Below, one piece after another: positions 1 to 8,988 of a DNA stretch of 53,935 nt (positions within the stretch are counted from its first letter, which is position 1; each line of letters starts with the position of its first letter). The position numbers and the translations under genes were made by a program. Source of the stretch: Clostridium neonatale. GTDB lineage: Bacteria > Bacillota > Clostridia > Clostridiales > Clostridiaceae. The stretch spans positions 1-53,935 of the forward strand of contig NZ_LN890327.1 in NCBI RefSeq assembly GCF_001458595.1. The letters are read 5' to 3'. Under the pieces are notes generated by a model. That model saw only the letters and a list, made by a program, of their open reading frames with translations. It was not told where the DNA came from and did not search any database.

Positions 1-107
1 AGCATAAGCTAGTAAGACCCCTTGAAGACTACAAGGTTGATAGGTCAGAGGTGTAAGTGCGGTAACGTATTTAGCTGACTGATACTAATAGGTCGAGGGC
101 TTGACCA
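1..107 (+). rRNA. 23S ribosomal RNA, 3' end (partial)
   Basis: The first ~107 bases read as the conserved 3' end of bacterial 23S rRNA, including the GCTGACTGATACTAATAGGT segment and a closing GAGGGCTTGACC. The gene starts before the window. It is transcribed toward tRNA-Asn 65 bases downstream. No 5S rRNA follows, so in this operon the 5S must lie elsewhere or be absent. The exact 3' end is uncertain by a few bases. Confidence 0.95.
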
Positions 108-171
108 ATATTAAGTTGTAATACATGATTATATGCAATTTTGAAGGAATAAAATTCTTTCAAAACAATGT

Positions 172-246
<75 letters not shown>

Positions 247-262
247 TTTTTTTTATATTCAT

Positions 263-285
263 AGTCGATTGTATCGGCTTTTTTT
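263..285 (+). terminator. Rho-independent terminator after tRNA-Asn
   Basis: AGTCGAT pairs with ATCGGCT (one wobble) around a 3-base loop, followed directly by a run of seven T. It probably ends the rRNA-tRNA transcript. Confidence 0.8.
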
Positions 286-354
286 GTTTTATAGATATTT
301 ATATACAAAAATTTATGAATTATTTATTTCATAACATTATGGGGGTTTCTAAAA

Positions 355-1254
355 ATGGGAACAAGATCTAATAGAAATAAAATGATTCGGAAAAAGAATA
401 GATATATGTTTAATTTTATTATATTGTTCATGCTTTTGGGAATTATTGTGATGGGAGTTAGTGCTAATATAGCATTAAAATTATTCAGGAATTTAGCCAC
501 TGCAAATGCAGAAACAAGTTTTGGTGGAGAGAGTAAATCATCAGATGAAGATATAAGTAAAGATTCACATGCAGATGATGTTGCATTTTTAGAAAAGTAT
601 CTTTATCAACAACAAATGGGATTAATGCCAGATGGAGCAGATGGAAAGAAGGTTGTGTATTTAACCTTTGATGATGGACCATCAGAAACTGTGACTCCTA
701 AAATATTAGATATATTAAAAGCAGAAAATGTAAAAGCTACTTTTTTTGTCTTAGGTAATTCAATAGATTCTAGCGAAGAATCAAAAAACATATTAAAAAG
801 AGAAGTTTCAGAAGGACATTCTATAGGAAATCATACATATTCACATAATTATAGTTATCTATATCCAAATAGAATAATAAATGTAGAAAATTTTATGGAC
901 GATATAGAAAAAGCAAATAAATCAATAAAAGCTGTATTGGGTGAAGACTTTGTTGTTAGAGCTATTAGGTTTCCAGGCGGATATATGTCTTGGAAAGATA
1001 AAGATGGAATAAATGATATATTAAAAGAAAAAGGATATTATCATATTGATTGGAATTCACTGTCTAAAGATGCCGAAGGTGGATATAAATCATCAGAGCA
1101 ATTATTAGAAGAAGTAAAATCAAGTGTATCTGGAAGAGAAAAGGCAGTTATATTAATGCATGATAATTATGGAAAGGAAGAAACGGCAAAGGCTTTACCA
1201 GAAATAATAGATTATTTAAAAGAGCAAGGATATGAATTTAGAACTATAAAGTGA
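355..1254 (+). CDS. Membrane-anchored polysaccharide deacetylase (NodB/CE4 family)
   Basis: A 299-residue protein with a basic N-terminus, one membrane segment at about residues 19-41, a polar linker, and a C-terminal NodB domain. The CE4 motifs are all present: TFDDGPS (104-110, metal and base aspartates), GNHTYSH (158-164, metal histidines), RFPGG (205-209), DWNSLSKD (232-239) and LMHD (267-270). The family removes N-acetyl groups from peptidoglycan or other N-acetylglucosamine polymers outside the cell; the substrate here is not known. A GGGGG ribosome site lies close before the ATG. A close paralogue follows at 1554, which suggests tandem duplication. A terminator follows the stop. Confidence 0.93.
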   Translation: MGTRSNRNKMIRKKNRYMFNFIILFMLLGIIVMGVSANIALKLFRNLATANAETSFGGESKSSDEDISKDSHADDVAFLEKYLYQQQMGLMPDGADGKKVVYLTFDDGPSETVTPKILDILKAENVKATFFVLGNSIDSSEESKNILKREVSEGHSIGNHTYSHNYSYLYPNRIINVENFMDDIEKANKSIKAVLGEDFVVRAIRFPGGYMSWKDKDGINDILKEKGYYHIDWNSLSKDAEGGYKSSEQLLEEVKSSVSGREKAVILMHDNYGKEETAKALPEIIDYLKEQGYEFRTIK

Positions 1255-1263
1255 TATTAGATG

Positions 1264-1296
1264 TACAAGTTATTAAATTAATGACTTGTATTTTTT
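1264..1296 (+). terminator. Rho-independent terminator
   Basis: TACAAGTTAT pairs with ATGACTTGTA (one G-T pair) across a short A/T loop and runs into a six-T tract. It ends the first deacetylase gene and separates it from its paralogue. Confidence 0.8.
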
Positions 1297-1553
1297 ATTC
1301 TTTAGAAAATTATATTGATGGAGAATCTATGAGTAAGTTATTTTTGAGAATATTGTAATAGAGTAATCATAATGCCTAAAGAATAAAAAATAAATTATAT
1401 GCGTCTGTACTTTTCAAAGGCTTGCTCAGAAAATCCAGAATGCGCTGAAAAAATATTTAAGAAAATTAAACTTATCCACATATCTATTAAGAATATGTAG
1501 AAACTATTATTAAAATATATTATAAAAAATCTATTTTATATGGGGTAAGTGAA

Positions 1554-2465
1554 ATGAAAAGAAAAATAAGTTTAAATCAAATGAAAATCACAATAATTAT
1601 CTGCATAAATTTAATAAGTTTTCTTTGTTATAATAATTATTTCATTATAAAAGTATATGCAGGGAATGAAGTTACAACTGAAATGACAGAAAATAATTCA
1701 TTAAGTGAAAACAACTCTAAAGTAAAGCAAGATAAGTCTGAAAATATTAAAAACTATTTTTCGTATGAAGGAGATCCGTTTGCAGATGATATATCATTGT
1801 TATCACAATATCTATATGAACAGAGTATAGGAGAAATGCCTAAAGGCGCAGATGGAAGAAAAGTGGCATATCTAACTTTTGATGATGGACCATCAGAAAC
1901 AATTACATGTAGAATATTAGATATATTGAAAGAAGAAAATATAAAGGCCACATTTTTTGTTATAGGAAGATCTGTTGAAGGAAGTGAAAAAAATCAGCAA
2001 ATAATAAAGCGTATGGCTCGAGAAGGACATTCTATAGGAAATCATACATATTCACATAATTATGATTATTTATATCCTAATAGCAGCGTAAATGTATATA
2101 ATTTTATTAGTGATATTGAAAAAACAAATTCTATATTAAAGGGAGTCTTAGGCGATAAGTTTTCAACAAGAGTAATAAGATGTCCTGGCGGACATATGTC
2201 GTGGAAAAATATGAAATGCTTAGATAAAGTTTTAAAGAGTAATCAATATTATCAGGTTGATTGGAATTCACTTTCAAAAGATGCGGAGGGAAAAAAGAAA
2301 AATGCTGATGAGCTTTTAGATAATGTTATTAAAACATTAGGAGATAAAGAAAAAGCAATTATTTTAATGCATGATACATATAGTAAAGAAGAAACTGTAA
2401 AAGCACTTCCAATGGTAATAAAATATTTGAAAGATAATGGATATGAATTTAGAACTATACGATAA
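1554..2465 (+). CDS. Polysaccharide deacetylase, paralogue of the preceding gene
   Basis: A 303-residue CE4/NodB protein with a hydrophobic N-terminal segment at about 11-35 (anchor or signal peptide). Motifs: TFDDGPS 108-114, GNHTYSH 162-168, RCPGG 209-213, DWNSLSKD 236-243, LMHD 271-274. The catalytic half is very similar to the protein at 355-1254, while the exported linker regions differ, as expected after tandem duplication. Motif 3 has Cys where the neighbour has Phe. The ATG follows a GGGGTAAGTGAA ribosome site. About 300 bases separate the genes and a terminator lies between them, so each is probably transcribed alone. Confidence 0.92.
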   Translation: MKRKISLNQMKITIIICINLISFLCYNNYFIIKVYAGNEVTTEMTENNSLSENNSKVKQDKSENIKNYFSYEGDPFADDISLLSQYLYEQSIGEMPKGADGRKVAYLTFDDGPSETITCRILDILKEENIKATFFVIGRSVEGSEKNQQIIKRMAREGHSIGNHTYSHNYDYLYPNSSVNVYNFISDIEKTNSILKGVLGDKFSTRVIRCPGGHMSWKNMKCLDKVLKSNQYYQVDWNSLSKDAEGKKKNADELLDNVIKTLGDKEKAIILMHDTYSKEETVKALPMVIKYLKDNGYEFRTIR

Positions 2466-2664
2466 GTAAGATATACTAATAATATAAATGTGTGCTAGAT
2501 AGAGCCACATATTTATACGAAACTAAAATATATTAAATAATAGAATATAGCATTAACAAATGATAAAATATTAGTATATAAAATTGATAAGGTAAAATAT
2601 ACATTAGTATAGATATTTTATAAATCTATTTATATATTATTAATAATAAAGAAATATAAGTAAT

Positions 2665-2734
2665 GGGGCTGTTGCACTTAATAATTCGTAATGCTTTATA
2701 TTTACATTACAAATTCTAGTTTGTGCGATATCCC
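2665..2734. repeat. Imperfect palindrome, possible MITE or IS-end relic
   Basis: The segment begins GGGGCTGTTGCAC and ends GTGCGATATCCC, a partial inverted repeat. Inside, AATTcGTAATG faces CATTACaAATT across an 11-base loop. The whole 70 bases could fold as one long hairpin. Ends of the type GGGGCTGTTGCA recall insertion-sequence termini, but no transposase is near. It sits in the 343-base gap before tldD, together with the tldD translation signal. The identity is a guess. Confidence 0.4.
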
Positions 2735-2753
2735 AATATATTAATTAAAAATG

Positions 2754-2808
2754 AGGAGGTGAAGACCATTATAAGCAATATATACGATTATGCTTATAAT
2801 GGGAGTTT
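2754..2808 (+). promoter_or_regulatory. Split ribosome-binding site with hairpin before tldD
   Basis: A strong Shine-Dalgarno AGGAGGT (2754-2760) is 48 bases from the only possible start codon of the next gene. Between them CCATTATAAGCA (2766-2777) and TGCTTATAATGG (2791-2802) form a perfect 12-bp stem with a 13-base loop. Folding the stem leaves about 11 bases between the Shine-Dalgarno and the ATG at 2809, near the usual spacing. In-frame TAA at 2797-2799 excludes any earlier start. The weak GGGAG at 2801-2805 is only 3 bases from the ATG and is partly in the stem. Confidence 0.65.
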
Positions 2809-4188
2809 ATGTTATCAAAAGATGTTGCATCAAAAGTTCTCGCCAAGTGTTTAGTAACAGATGGAGACTTTGCAGAAATATTTGAAGATGATTCAATCAG
2901 CAATTCCATATCATTAGTTGATGGAAAGGTTGATGATGCTATAGGTGGTAGAACTTATGGTATAGGAATAAGAATATTCAAAGGGTTTAAGAGTGTTTAT
3001 GCTTATACAAATAATAATAGTTTAGAAAGTCTATTAGAAACAGCTTATAAGGCTGCATTAGCTTTAGGAGAAGTAAAAGAAGACATAAGTATAGTATTAA
3101 ATGAAAGAAAAATAAATAGTATACATCCAATAATATATTATCCTAAAGATACATCTTACGAAAGAAAAATAAAGATAGCTAGAGAAGCATATAATGCGGC
3201 AAAAAGTTTCAGTAATGAAATATCCCAAGTAGTTGCAAGCTATGCAGATAAAGAACAAAATATATTAATAGCAAATAGTGAAGGATTATATATAGAAGAT
3301 AAAAGGGTTAGAACTAGATTAGGTGTTAGTGCTATAGCTTCAAAAGGAGATGAAAACCAAACAGGATTTGAAGGTCCAGGAAGATGTATGGGAATAGAAA
3401 TGTTCGATAAAATAGATCCAGCATATCATGGAAAAGAAGCTGCACGAATTGCTCATACTATGCTTCATGCAAAGAATTGTCCTGCTGGAAATATGACTGT
3501 TGCAATTGATAATGGCTTTGGAGGAGTTATATTCCATGAAGCATGTGGTCATGCTTTAGAAGCTACAGCAGTAGCTAAAGGAAATTCAGTTTTTGCAAAT
3601 AAATTAGGTGAGCAGATTGCATCAACCAAAGTAACTGCAATTGATGATGGAACTATTCCAAATGCATGGGGATCATTAAATATAGATGATGAAGGAAATA
3701 AAACTCAAAAGAATGTGCTAATTGAAAATGGAATATTAAAAGGATATATGATAGACAAATTGAATGCTAGACGTATGAAGATGGAAGCAACAGGCAGCTC
3801 AAGAAGACAAAGTTATAAATATCAGCCTACATCAAGAATGACTAATACCTATATTGCAGCTGGAACTGATAATCCAGATGATATAATCAAGTCTATAGAT
3901 GATGGTTTATATGCTAAGAAACTAGGGGGAGGCTCTGTAAACCCTGTTACTGGTGAATTTAACTTTGCTGTTCAAGAAGGATACTTAGTTAAAAATGGAG
4001 TTATACAAGAGCCAGTTAGAGGAGCCAGCCTAATTGGAAAAGGCAGTGAAGTCCTTATGGATATAGATATGGTTGGAAATAATTTAGAATTAGCTCAAGG
4101 TATGTGTGGTTCCTCATCAGGAAGTATCCCAACTAATGTAGGTCAGCCTATGATTAGAGTTAAAAAAATGACAGTGGGAGGTAGATAA
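2809..4188 (+). CDS. tldD: TldD/PmbA family metallopeptidase, TldD type
   Basis: A 459-residue cytosolic protein of the modulator-of-gyrase family. The zinc-site motif HEACGH (HExxxH) is at residues 243-248, and the family's C-terminal metal ligand cysteine is probably Cys433 in the GMCGSSSG segment. In the family, TldD is the catalytic subunit that works with TldE (PmbA) to degrade unfolded peptides or trim modified peptides such as microcin B17. The partner gene follows 2 bases later. The ATG at 2809 is forced by an in-frame stop at 2797, which makes the upstream hairpin part of the translation signal. Peptide substrates in clostridia are not known. Confidence 0.93.
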   Translation: MLSKDVASKVLAKCLVTDGDFAEIFEDDSISNSISLVDGKVDDAIGGRTYGIGIRIFKGFKSVYAYTNNNSLESLLETAYKAALALGEVKEDISIVLNERKINSIHPIIYYPKDTSYERKIKIAREAYNAAKSFSNEISQVVASYADKEQNILIANSEGLYIEDKRVRTRLGVSAIASKGDENQTGFEGPGRCMGIEMFDKIDPAYHGKEAARIAHTMLHAKNCPAGNMTVAIDNGFGGVIFHEACGHALEATAVAKGNSVFANKLGEQIASTKVTAIDDGTIPNAWGSLNIDDEGNKTQKNVLIENGILKGYMIDKLNARRMKMEATGSSRRQSYKYQPTSRMTNTYIAAGTDNPDDIIKSIDDGLYAKKLGGGSVNPVTGEFNFAVQEGYLVKNGVIQEPVRGASLIGKGSEVLMDIDMVGNNLELAQGMCGSSSGSIPTNVGQPMIRVKKMTVGGR

Positions 4189-4190
4189 AA

Positions 4191-5534
4191 ATGGAGTTTA
4201 ATTTATTTAAAGAGAAACTATTTGAAGAAGCTAATAAGGCTGGATTTGAAGAATATGAAATATATTATGCTGATGGAGAAAGCTTAAGCATAAATATTTA
4301 TGAAGGCGAAGTTGAAAAATATAAATTAAATACTGCTTTTGGCCTTTCATTTAGAGGAAAAATAAATGGTAAAATGGGATATTCTTATAGTGAAATTTTA
4401 GATGAAGAAGCTATAAAGACACTTATAGAAAATGCAAAAAGTGCTGCGCTTACTATAGAGAATGATGATGTTAAATTTATATATGAGGGAGATAAGGAAT
4501 ATAAAGAAATTGATTGTTTTAAGAAAGAACTCGAAGGTATTAATCCAGATAAATATATAGAATTAGCTCTTCAAATGGAAAAAGAATGTAAAAAACAATG
4601 TGATAAAGTAATAAATTTTAGTAGTTGTGCAATAGGTTATGGAAAATCAACATATGGAATAATAAATTCTAAAGGACTTAATTTGAAAAATGAAAGAAAT
4701 AGTTTAAGTGCATATGTAATTCCTATCATTGAGGCAGATGGAGAAAAATATGATGGTATGGGATATGTATTGGCACAAAAATTAGATGATATAAAACCAG
4801 ATGAATTAGCTAAGCAGGCAATTGAAGAAGCTACTTCAAGAATTGGAGGTAAGAGTATACCTTCAGGAAATTATAAAATAATAATAAATAATGAAGCTAT
4901 GGTTTCATTACTTGGAACATTTTCTTCAATATTTAATTCAGAACAGGCACAAAAGGGATTATCTTTATTACAAGGTAAAGAAGGCGAAATAATAGCATCT
5001 GATATTGTAACTTTAATTGATGATCCACATTTAAAGGATGGTCTTGGAACTTGTTCATTTGATGATGAGGGAGTTGCAACATATACTAAAGAAATTGTTA
5101 CAAATGGTAAGTTAAATACATTACTATATAATTTAAAAACTGCTAATAAGGCAGGAGTTAAGTCTACAGGAAATGGATTTAAGAGTTCATATGCATCTAC
5201 AGTTGGTGTAAGTGAAACAAACTTTTATATTAAGCCAGGTGAAAAAACATTTGATGAATTATGTGAAATTGTGAAAGATGGAGTTATTATAACAGAATTT
5301 GCTGGACTCCATTCAGGAGCAAGTTCTGTAACAGGAGATTTTTCACTAGCAGCTAAGGGGTTTATGATAGAGAATGGTAAAAAGACATTCCCAGTTGAGC
5401 AAATAACAATAGCGGGAAATTTCTTTACATTATTAAAAGATATAGAAGAAGTAGGATGCGATTTGAAATTCCCTATGAGCAGCATAGGCTCTCCTTCAAT
5501 TATAGTAAAAGAATTATCAATTGCTGGAAAATAA
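4191..5534 (+). CDS. TldD/PmbA family protein, TldE (PmbA) type
   Basis: A 447-residue homologue of the upstream gene that lacks the HExxxH motif, as expected for the non-catalytic TldE/PmbA subunit. It keeps the family's glycine-rich C-terminal region (GLHSGASSVTGDFSLAAKG and a final GSPSIIVKEL). It starts 2 bases after the tldD stop, with GGGAGGT inside the end of tldD as ribosome site, so the two are co-translated and probably form a heterodimeric protease. A strong bidirectional hairpin ends the operon. Confidence 0.9.
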   Translation: MEFNLFKEKLFEEANKAGFEEYEIYYADGESLSINIYEGEVEKYKLNTAFGLSFRGKINGKMGYSYSEILDEEAIKTLIENAKSAALTIENDDVKFIYEGDKEYKEIDCFKKELEGINPDKYIELALQMEKECKKQCDKVINFSSCAIGYGKSTYGIINSKGLNLKNERNSLSAYVIPIIEADGEKYDGMGYVLAQKLDDIKPDELAKQAIEEATSRIGGKSIPSGNYKIIINNEAMVSLLGTFSSIFNSEQAQKGLSLLQGKEGEIIASDIVTLIDDPHLKDGLGTCSFDDEGVATYTKEIVTNGKLNTLLYNLKTANKAGVKSTGNGFKSSYASTVGVSETNFYIKPGEKTFDELCEIVKDGVIITEFAGLHSGASSVTGDFSLAAKGFMIENGKKTFPVEQITIAGNFFTLLKDIEEVGCDLKFPMSSIGSPSIIVKELSIAGK

Positions 5535-5561
5535 AAAGTTAATTATATAGATAGAAAAAAA

Positions 5562-5597
5562 TCCACTTTAGATTGTTTTGAAATAATCTAAAGTGGA
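5562..5597. terminator. Bidirectional terminator between convergent genes
   Basis: TCCACTTTAGATT and AATCTAAAGTGGA form a perfect 13-bp stem with a 10-base loop. There is an A-rich tract before it and TTTAATTTT after it, so it can serve both the tldD operon (+) and the membrane-protein gene (-). Confidence 0.88.
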
Positions 5598-5607
5598 AAA
5601 TTTAATT

Positions 5608-6423
5608 TTAATAATAAGTAAACTTTGAAGTTTTAGTACTGATATTTAAATAGTAATCAGCAACTACGTTTTCAAAATTAAGATCTTTAGAGGCATTTTC
5701 AGAATAGAAATAAATTAAGATGCCTTTAAAATTTGTATTCATATATTCTGAGGCAATAACATTACAAATTTGTTCTAAATGATCTTTAGAAGTATCATTA
5801 ACTAAAACATTAATTCTTACGAAATTATTGCCAGTAGAAATTTTACTTATAGAATAAGGTGATTGTATATTTTCGCTATTATTAAATTCACCGGAGAATG
5901 AATATTTTATTTTTGAAACTTGATTATTAACAATTGCATCTGAAGTATATGATTTCTTAGGTAAAAGATTTTTAACTTTTAGAGTTAATGAATCTAGGTT
6001 CTGGTCATTTAGACTTATAAAATCAAGATTTATTTCACCAGAAAATGTAGAATCAGATGAATTCTTAATAGTAATATTAGCGGACTTTTGTGAATCATTA
6101 TATGATGAACCCAATTTATAATTAAGTTTTAAATCATCATATGAAGGTTTTTTAGATTCAATACTTTCGAGATTATTTTCTGAATTTAAATTTTCTATAA
6201 CAATATCATTAGAAGATGATTTTTTTCTATCGACTAATTTAAAGCATGTCCCACTTGTCAATAATGTTATTGAAAGAACAAACATTATTACTACTAATAC
6301 TGAAGATGTTTTTGTGTTCTTTTTTATTGCTAGAATTATAAATAAAAATGATATAAGAATTCCTAGAATACCAGAACCATAAAGAATTAATGAAAATAAA
6401 TGCATGTTAAAATTAATACCCAT
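5608..6423 (-). CDS. Membrane protein of unknown function
   Basis: A 271-residue protein with two N-terminal hydrophobic segments (about residues 7-32 and 40-58), then a polar, Ser/Asn-rich extracytoplasmic domain of about 200 residues. The middle resembles an Ig-like or FxLYD-type fold by its alternating strand pattern only. I recognise no family. The start was placed at the ATG at 6423 because GGTGG lies 5 bases upstream of it; an in-frame ATG at 6435 has no such site. It is transcribed away from the FAD oxidoreductase and ends at a shared terminator. Confidence 0.7.
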   Translation of the reverse strand: MGINFNMHLFSLILYGSGILGILISFLFIILAIKKNTKTSSVLVVIMFVLSITLLTSGTCFKLVDRKKSSSNDIVIENLNSENNLESIESKKPSYDDLKLNYKLGSSYNDSQKSANITIKNSSDSTFSGEINLDFISLNDQNLDSLTLKVKNLLPKKSYTSDAIVNNQVSKIKYSFSGEFNNSENIQSPYSISKISTGNNFVRINVLVNDTSKDHLEQICNVIASEYMNTNFKGILIYFYSENASKDLNFENVVADYYLNISTKTSKFTYY

Positions 6424-6582
6424 ATTTACCACCATTCAATAAATTTATTAAAAAAATAGTTATAATATAATTATATATGTAATTTATAAATACTTCAAAG
6501 TAAATTAATTGTTTATTAATAAAATCTTATATAAATATAAAGAAATATAGAGAAAATTAGAAAAAGTTTTGGAGGATAGGAA

Positions 6583-7545
6583 ATGAAGAGCTATGATCTT
6601 ATAGTAATTGGAGCCGGTATAGCAGGAATGACAGCGGCTATTGGAGCAGCTAATAAAGGAATAAAAAATATATTATTAATTGAAAGAGAGGAGTTTGTAG
6701 GTGGACTTATAAACCAATTTATACATAATGGATTTGGAAAGAAGATATTAGGAAAAGAAGTTACTGGTCCTGAATATATAGAATATATAGATGAAAGTAT
6801 AGATAAAAGTAGTATAGATGTTCTTTTAAATACAACAGCATTAAATATAACAGAGGATAACATAATCACATATGTAAATTCGGAAGACGGAGTAACTGAT
6901 GTGAAGGGAACAGCAGTAATATTTGCAATGGGTGCTAAAGAAAGATATTTTGGAGATATAATGCTTGTGACTAAGAAGCTTGTAGGAATACAAACAGTTG
7001 GAGAAGCTCATAGAATTATAAATTTTGAAGGATATCTTCCAGGAAGAAATAGCATTATATTAGCCAAGAATAAATGGGGATTTATTTTAGCTAGAAGATT
7101 ATTAATAGAAGGTGGAAATGTTAAATGTGTTGTCCTTGAAAAAAGTTGTGATGAAATAATAAATGAAGAAATAAAAGATATTATTGAAGGTTTTAATATA
7201 CCTATAGTCGATTCTTCAAAAATTATTGAAGTAAGTGGAAAAGATAGAATACAAAAAGTGAAGATTAAGAATTTGAAAGATAATTCAGTATCTGAGATTG
7301 AATGCGATGCATTATTATTAACAGTTAACTTTGAACCAGACGATGCTTTAGCAAAAAAAGCAAAAATATTAATGCCAGATGAGAATTTAATTACTATAAG
7401 TAAAGATTATAGTACATCTCAAAATGGGGTATTTGCATGTGGAAATGTAGTGTATGGAGAAAAGGCATTTGCCCTTAAAGATAATAATGGTATAGAATGT
7501 GGTGAACAGGCAGCTAACTATATAAAATCAAATTACACTAATTAG
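6583..7545 (+). CDS. FAD-dependent pyridine nucleotide-disulfide oxidoreductase family protein
   Basis: A 320-residue flavoprotein. The N-terminal dinucleotide-binding motif is GAGIAG (10-15), followed by an acidic strand end (LLIERE), and the C-terminal FAD motif is NGVFACGNV. No CxxC redox disulfide is visible, so it is not a thioredoxin reductase. It resembles the small FAD subunits found beside anaerobic glycerol-3-phosphate dehydrogenases in clostridia, but no glpA-type partner is present here. The ATG follows GGAGGATAGG. Expected in the cytosol; electron donor and acceptor are unknown. Confidence 0.8.
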   Translation: MKSYDLIVIGAGIAGMTAAIGAANKGIKNILLIEREEFVGGLINQFIHNGFGKKILGKEVTGPEYIEYIDESIDKSSIDVLLNTTALNITEDNIITYVNSEDGVTDVKGTAVIFAMGAKERYFGDIMLVTKKLVGIQTVGEAHRIINFEGYLPGRNSIILAKNKWGFILARRLLIEGGNVKCVVLEKSCDEIINEEIKDIIEGFNIPIVDSSKIIEVSGKDRIQKVKIKNLKDNSVSEIECDALLLTVNFEPDDALAKKAKILMPDENLITISKDYSTSQNGVFACGNVVYGEKAFALKDNNGIECGEQAANYIKSNYTN

Positions 7546-7560
7546 CTGCACCTTTTGATA

Positions 7561-8127
7561 TTAAATAAAGTAGTCAATGGAAGCTTCATACATAGAAAGA
7601 TTACCTTTAGAATTTAAATGAATACCATCTAGATATAAATCTGGCTTATTTAAAGTAAGATTGTAAAAGTCTATATATGAAATATTATGTTTAGAACATA
7701 ATTCAATTAGGGAACTTCTTAAATTAGGGAGTTCCTTTTCAACATAATCATAAATTGAGCACTGAGAAAACAATAAATATGCCATGTCTCCTAAGATCAC
7801 TGGGGGAATACCAACTACTACTTTATGATTTAATGAGAGGGCATCTTTAATCATCAATTCAATATTTGCTATAATTGATTTTACACTTCTCCCCATCATA
7901 AGATCATTTGTTCCAGCCATTATAAAAATTTTAGATGGATTATACGACAAGACATCTTTATCATATCTTGAAAGCATTGATGCCGTAGTATCTCCATTAC
8001 ACCCACTGTTGATTCCTTTGAGATTACATGTCATAATAATTTTATTGACCCAGCAATCTTGTTTTTTAACACCATATCCAAAAGTTAAGCTATCACCAAA
8101 GAAGACAATATCAGTTGAAGTATTCAT
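7561..8127 (-). CDS. SGNH/GDSL-family hydrolase
   Basis: A 188-residue single-domain protein with all SGNH blocks: FGDSLT (nucleophile Ser13), the glycine block GCNGDTT, the asparagine block AGTND and the catalytic DGIHLN near the C-terminus. The layout matches small lysophospholipase/acyl-esterase (TesA-like) proteins. There is no signal peptide, so it probably acts inside the cell on an acyl ester or thioester. I chose the ATG at 8127, because an ATG at 8136 is only one base from the AAGGA ribosome site. It follows the RusA-like gene by 16 bases and is probably in the same operon. Confidence 0.88.
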   Translation of the reverse strand: MNTSTDIVFFGDSLTFGYGVKKQDCWVNKIIMTCNLKGINSGCNGDTTASMLSRYDKDVLSYNPSKIFIMAGTNDLMMGRSVKSIIANIELMIKDALSLNHKVVVGIPPVILGDMAYLLFSQCSIYDYVEKELPNLRSSLIELCSKHNISYIDFYNLTLNKPDLYLDGIHLNSKGNLSMYEASIDYFI

Positions 8128-8143
8128 AGTAATCATATCCTTT

Positions 8144-8767
8144 TTAAAATAATTTTTTAAAACAATTTTTACATATTATAGTCTTTTTATTATCTGCTGT
8201 AATATAGTCATTTGTGATAATGATTTTATTACAAATGCTACATTTATTTTCAGAAGATAAATTTTCTTCAATATTATCATTTTTCTTTTTTAATTTATTA
8301 ATAGTTTTCTTTAGTGAAGTATAAAGTTTTGGTTTACTAGGATTAATTTTTTTATTGATATGAAAATTTAAATCATATTGGCTTTCGGAAAATAGCTCCA
8401 ATTCAAATCTAGGATTTTCTTTATCATAATACTCTTCAGTAATAATTTTTGTAATTTGAGCATCATTAACTATAAGTCCGCTTTTTTCTATTCCATCAAA
8501 TATACTCTTAGTAATATTTATAGTATCAGGATGACGTTTTTCACTTTTATAATAAACTTTTAAAACGGCAATTAAACTTTCTGTAAAAACAATATCAGGA
8601 TTTTGACTCCTTGCAATCAGTGCTATTTCTTGTTCATATATTGCATATCTATCATGATAACTACCAGAATTATCAGGCAGTATAGCACGTCCGTTGGTGT
8701 TATGTAATTTAAAATTTGATTTAGTTATTGGTGACCCTTTAACAATAACTTTAGCGTAATTAGTCAT
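8144..8767 (-). CDS. RusA-like Holliday junction resolvase with C-terminal zinc ribbon
   Basis: A 207-residue protein. Residues ~1-125 match the RusA endonuclease pattern: KGSP near the start, then HPDTINITKSIFDGI and a VNDAQI segment whose aspartates resemble the metal-binding acidic residues of RusA. A lysine-rich linker follows, then a two-pair cysteine module, CSIC and CKNC, which probably binds zinc. RusA resolves four-way junctions and is usually a prophage protein, but no phage genes are near. The ATG at 8767 follows AAGGAG by 7 bases; a longer in-frame start at 8788 has no such site. Catalytic activity is inferred from motifs only. Confidence 0.75.
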   Translation of the reverse strand: MTNYAKVIVKGSPITKSNFKLHNTNGRAILPDNSGSYHDRYAIYEQEIALIARSQNPDIVFTESLIAVLKVYYKSEKRHPDTINITKSIFDGIEKSGLIVNDAQITKIITEEYYDKENPRFELELFSESQYDLNFHINKKINPSKPKLYTSLKKTINKLKKKNDNIEENLSSENKCSICNKIIITNDYITADNKKTIICKNCFKKLF

Positions 8768-8988
8768 TAAAATACTCCTTAAGTTCATTTTCTAAGTAAA
8801 ATATACAATATATATTTAATTTATACAATAATAAGAATTTGATAATGATATATATATAAAGTATAATATTTTAGTGTTAGAAAATAAAATATTTAATATT
8901 ATTTCGTAATAGAGTATATTTTATTTAGATAATTTAAAAATGAAATTTTATAGTTATTAATATAGATTAATAAAAGAGGTATAAATTA

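Noticed and set aside
1400..1450. GC-richer patch between the two deacetylase genes as an RNA or repeat
   Set aside because: No stable stem, no second copy in the window and no open frame could be found.
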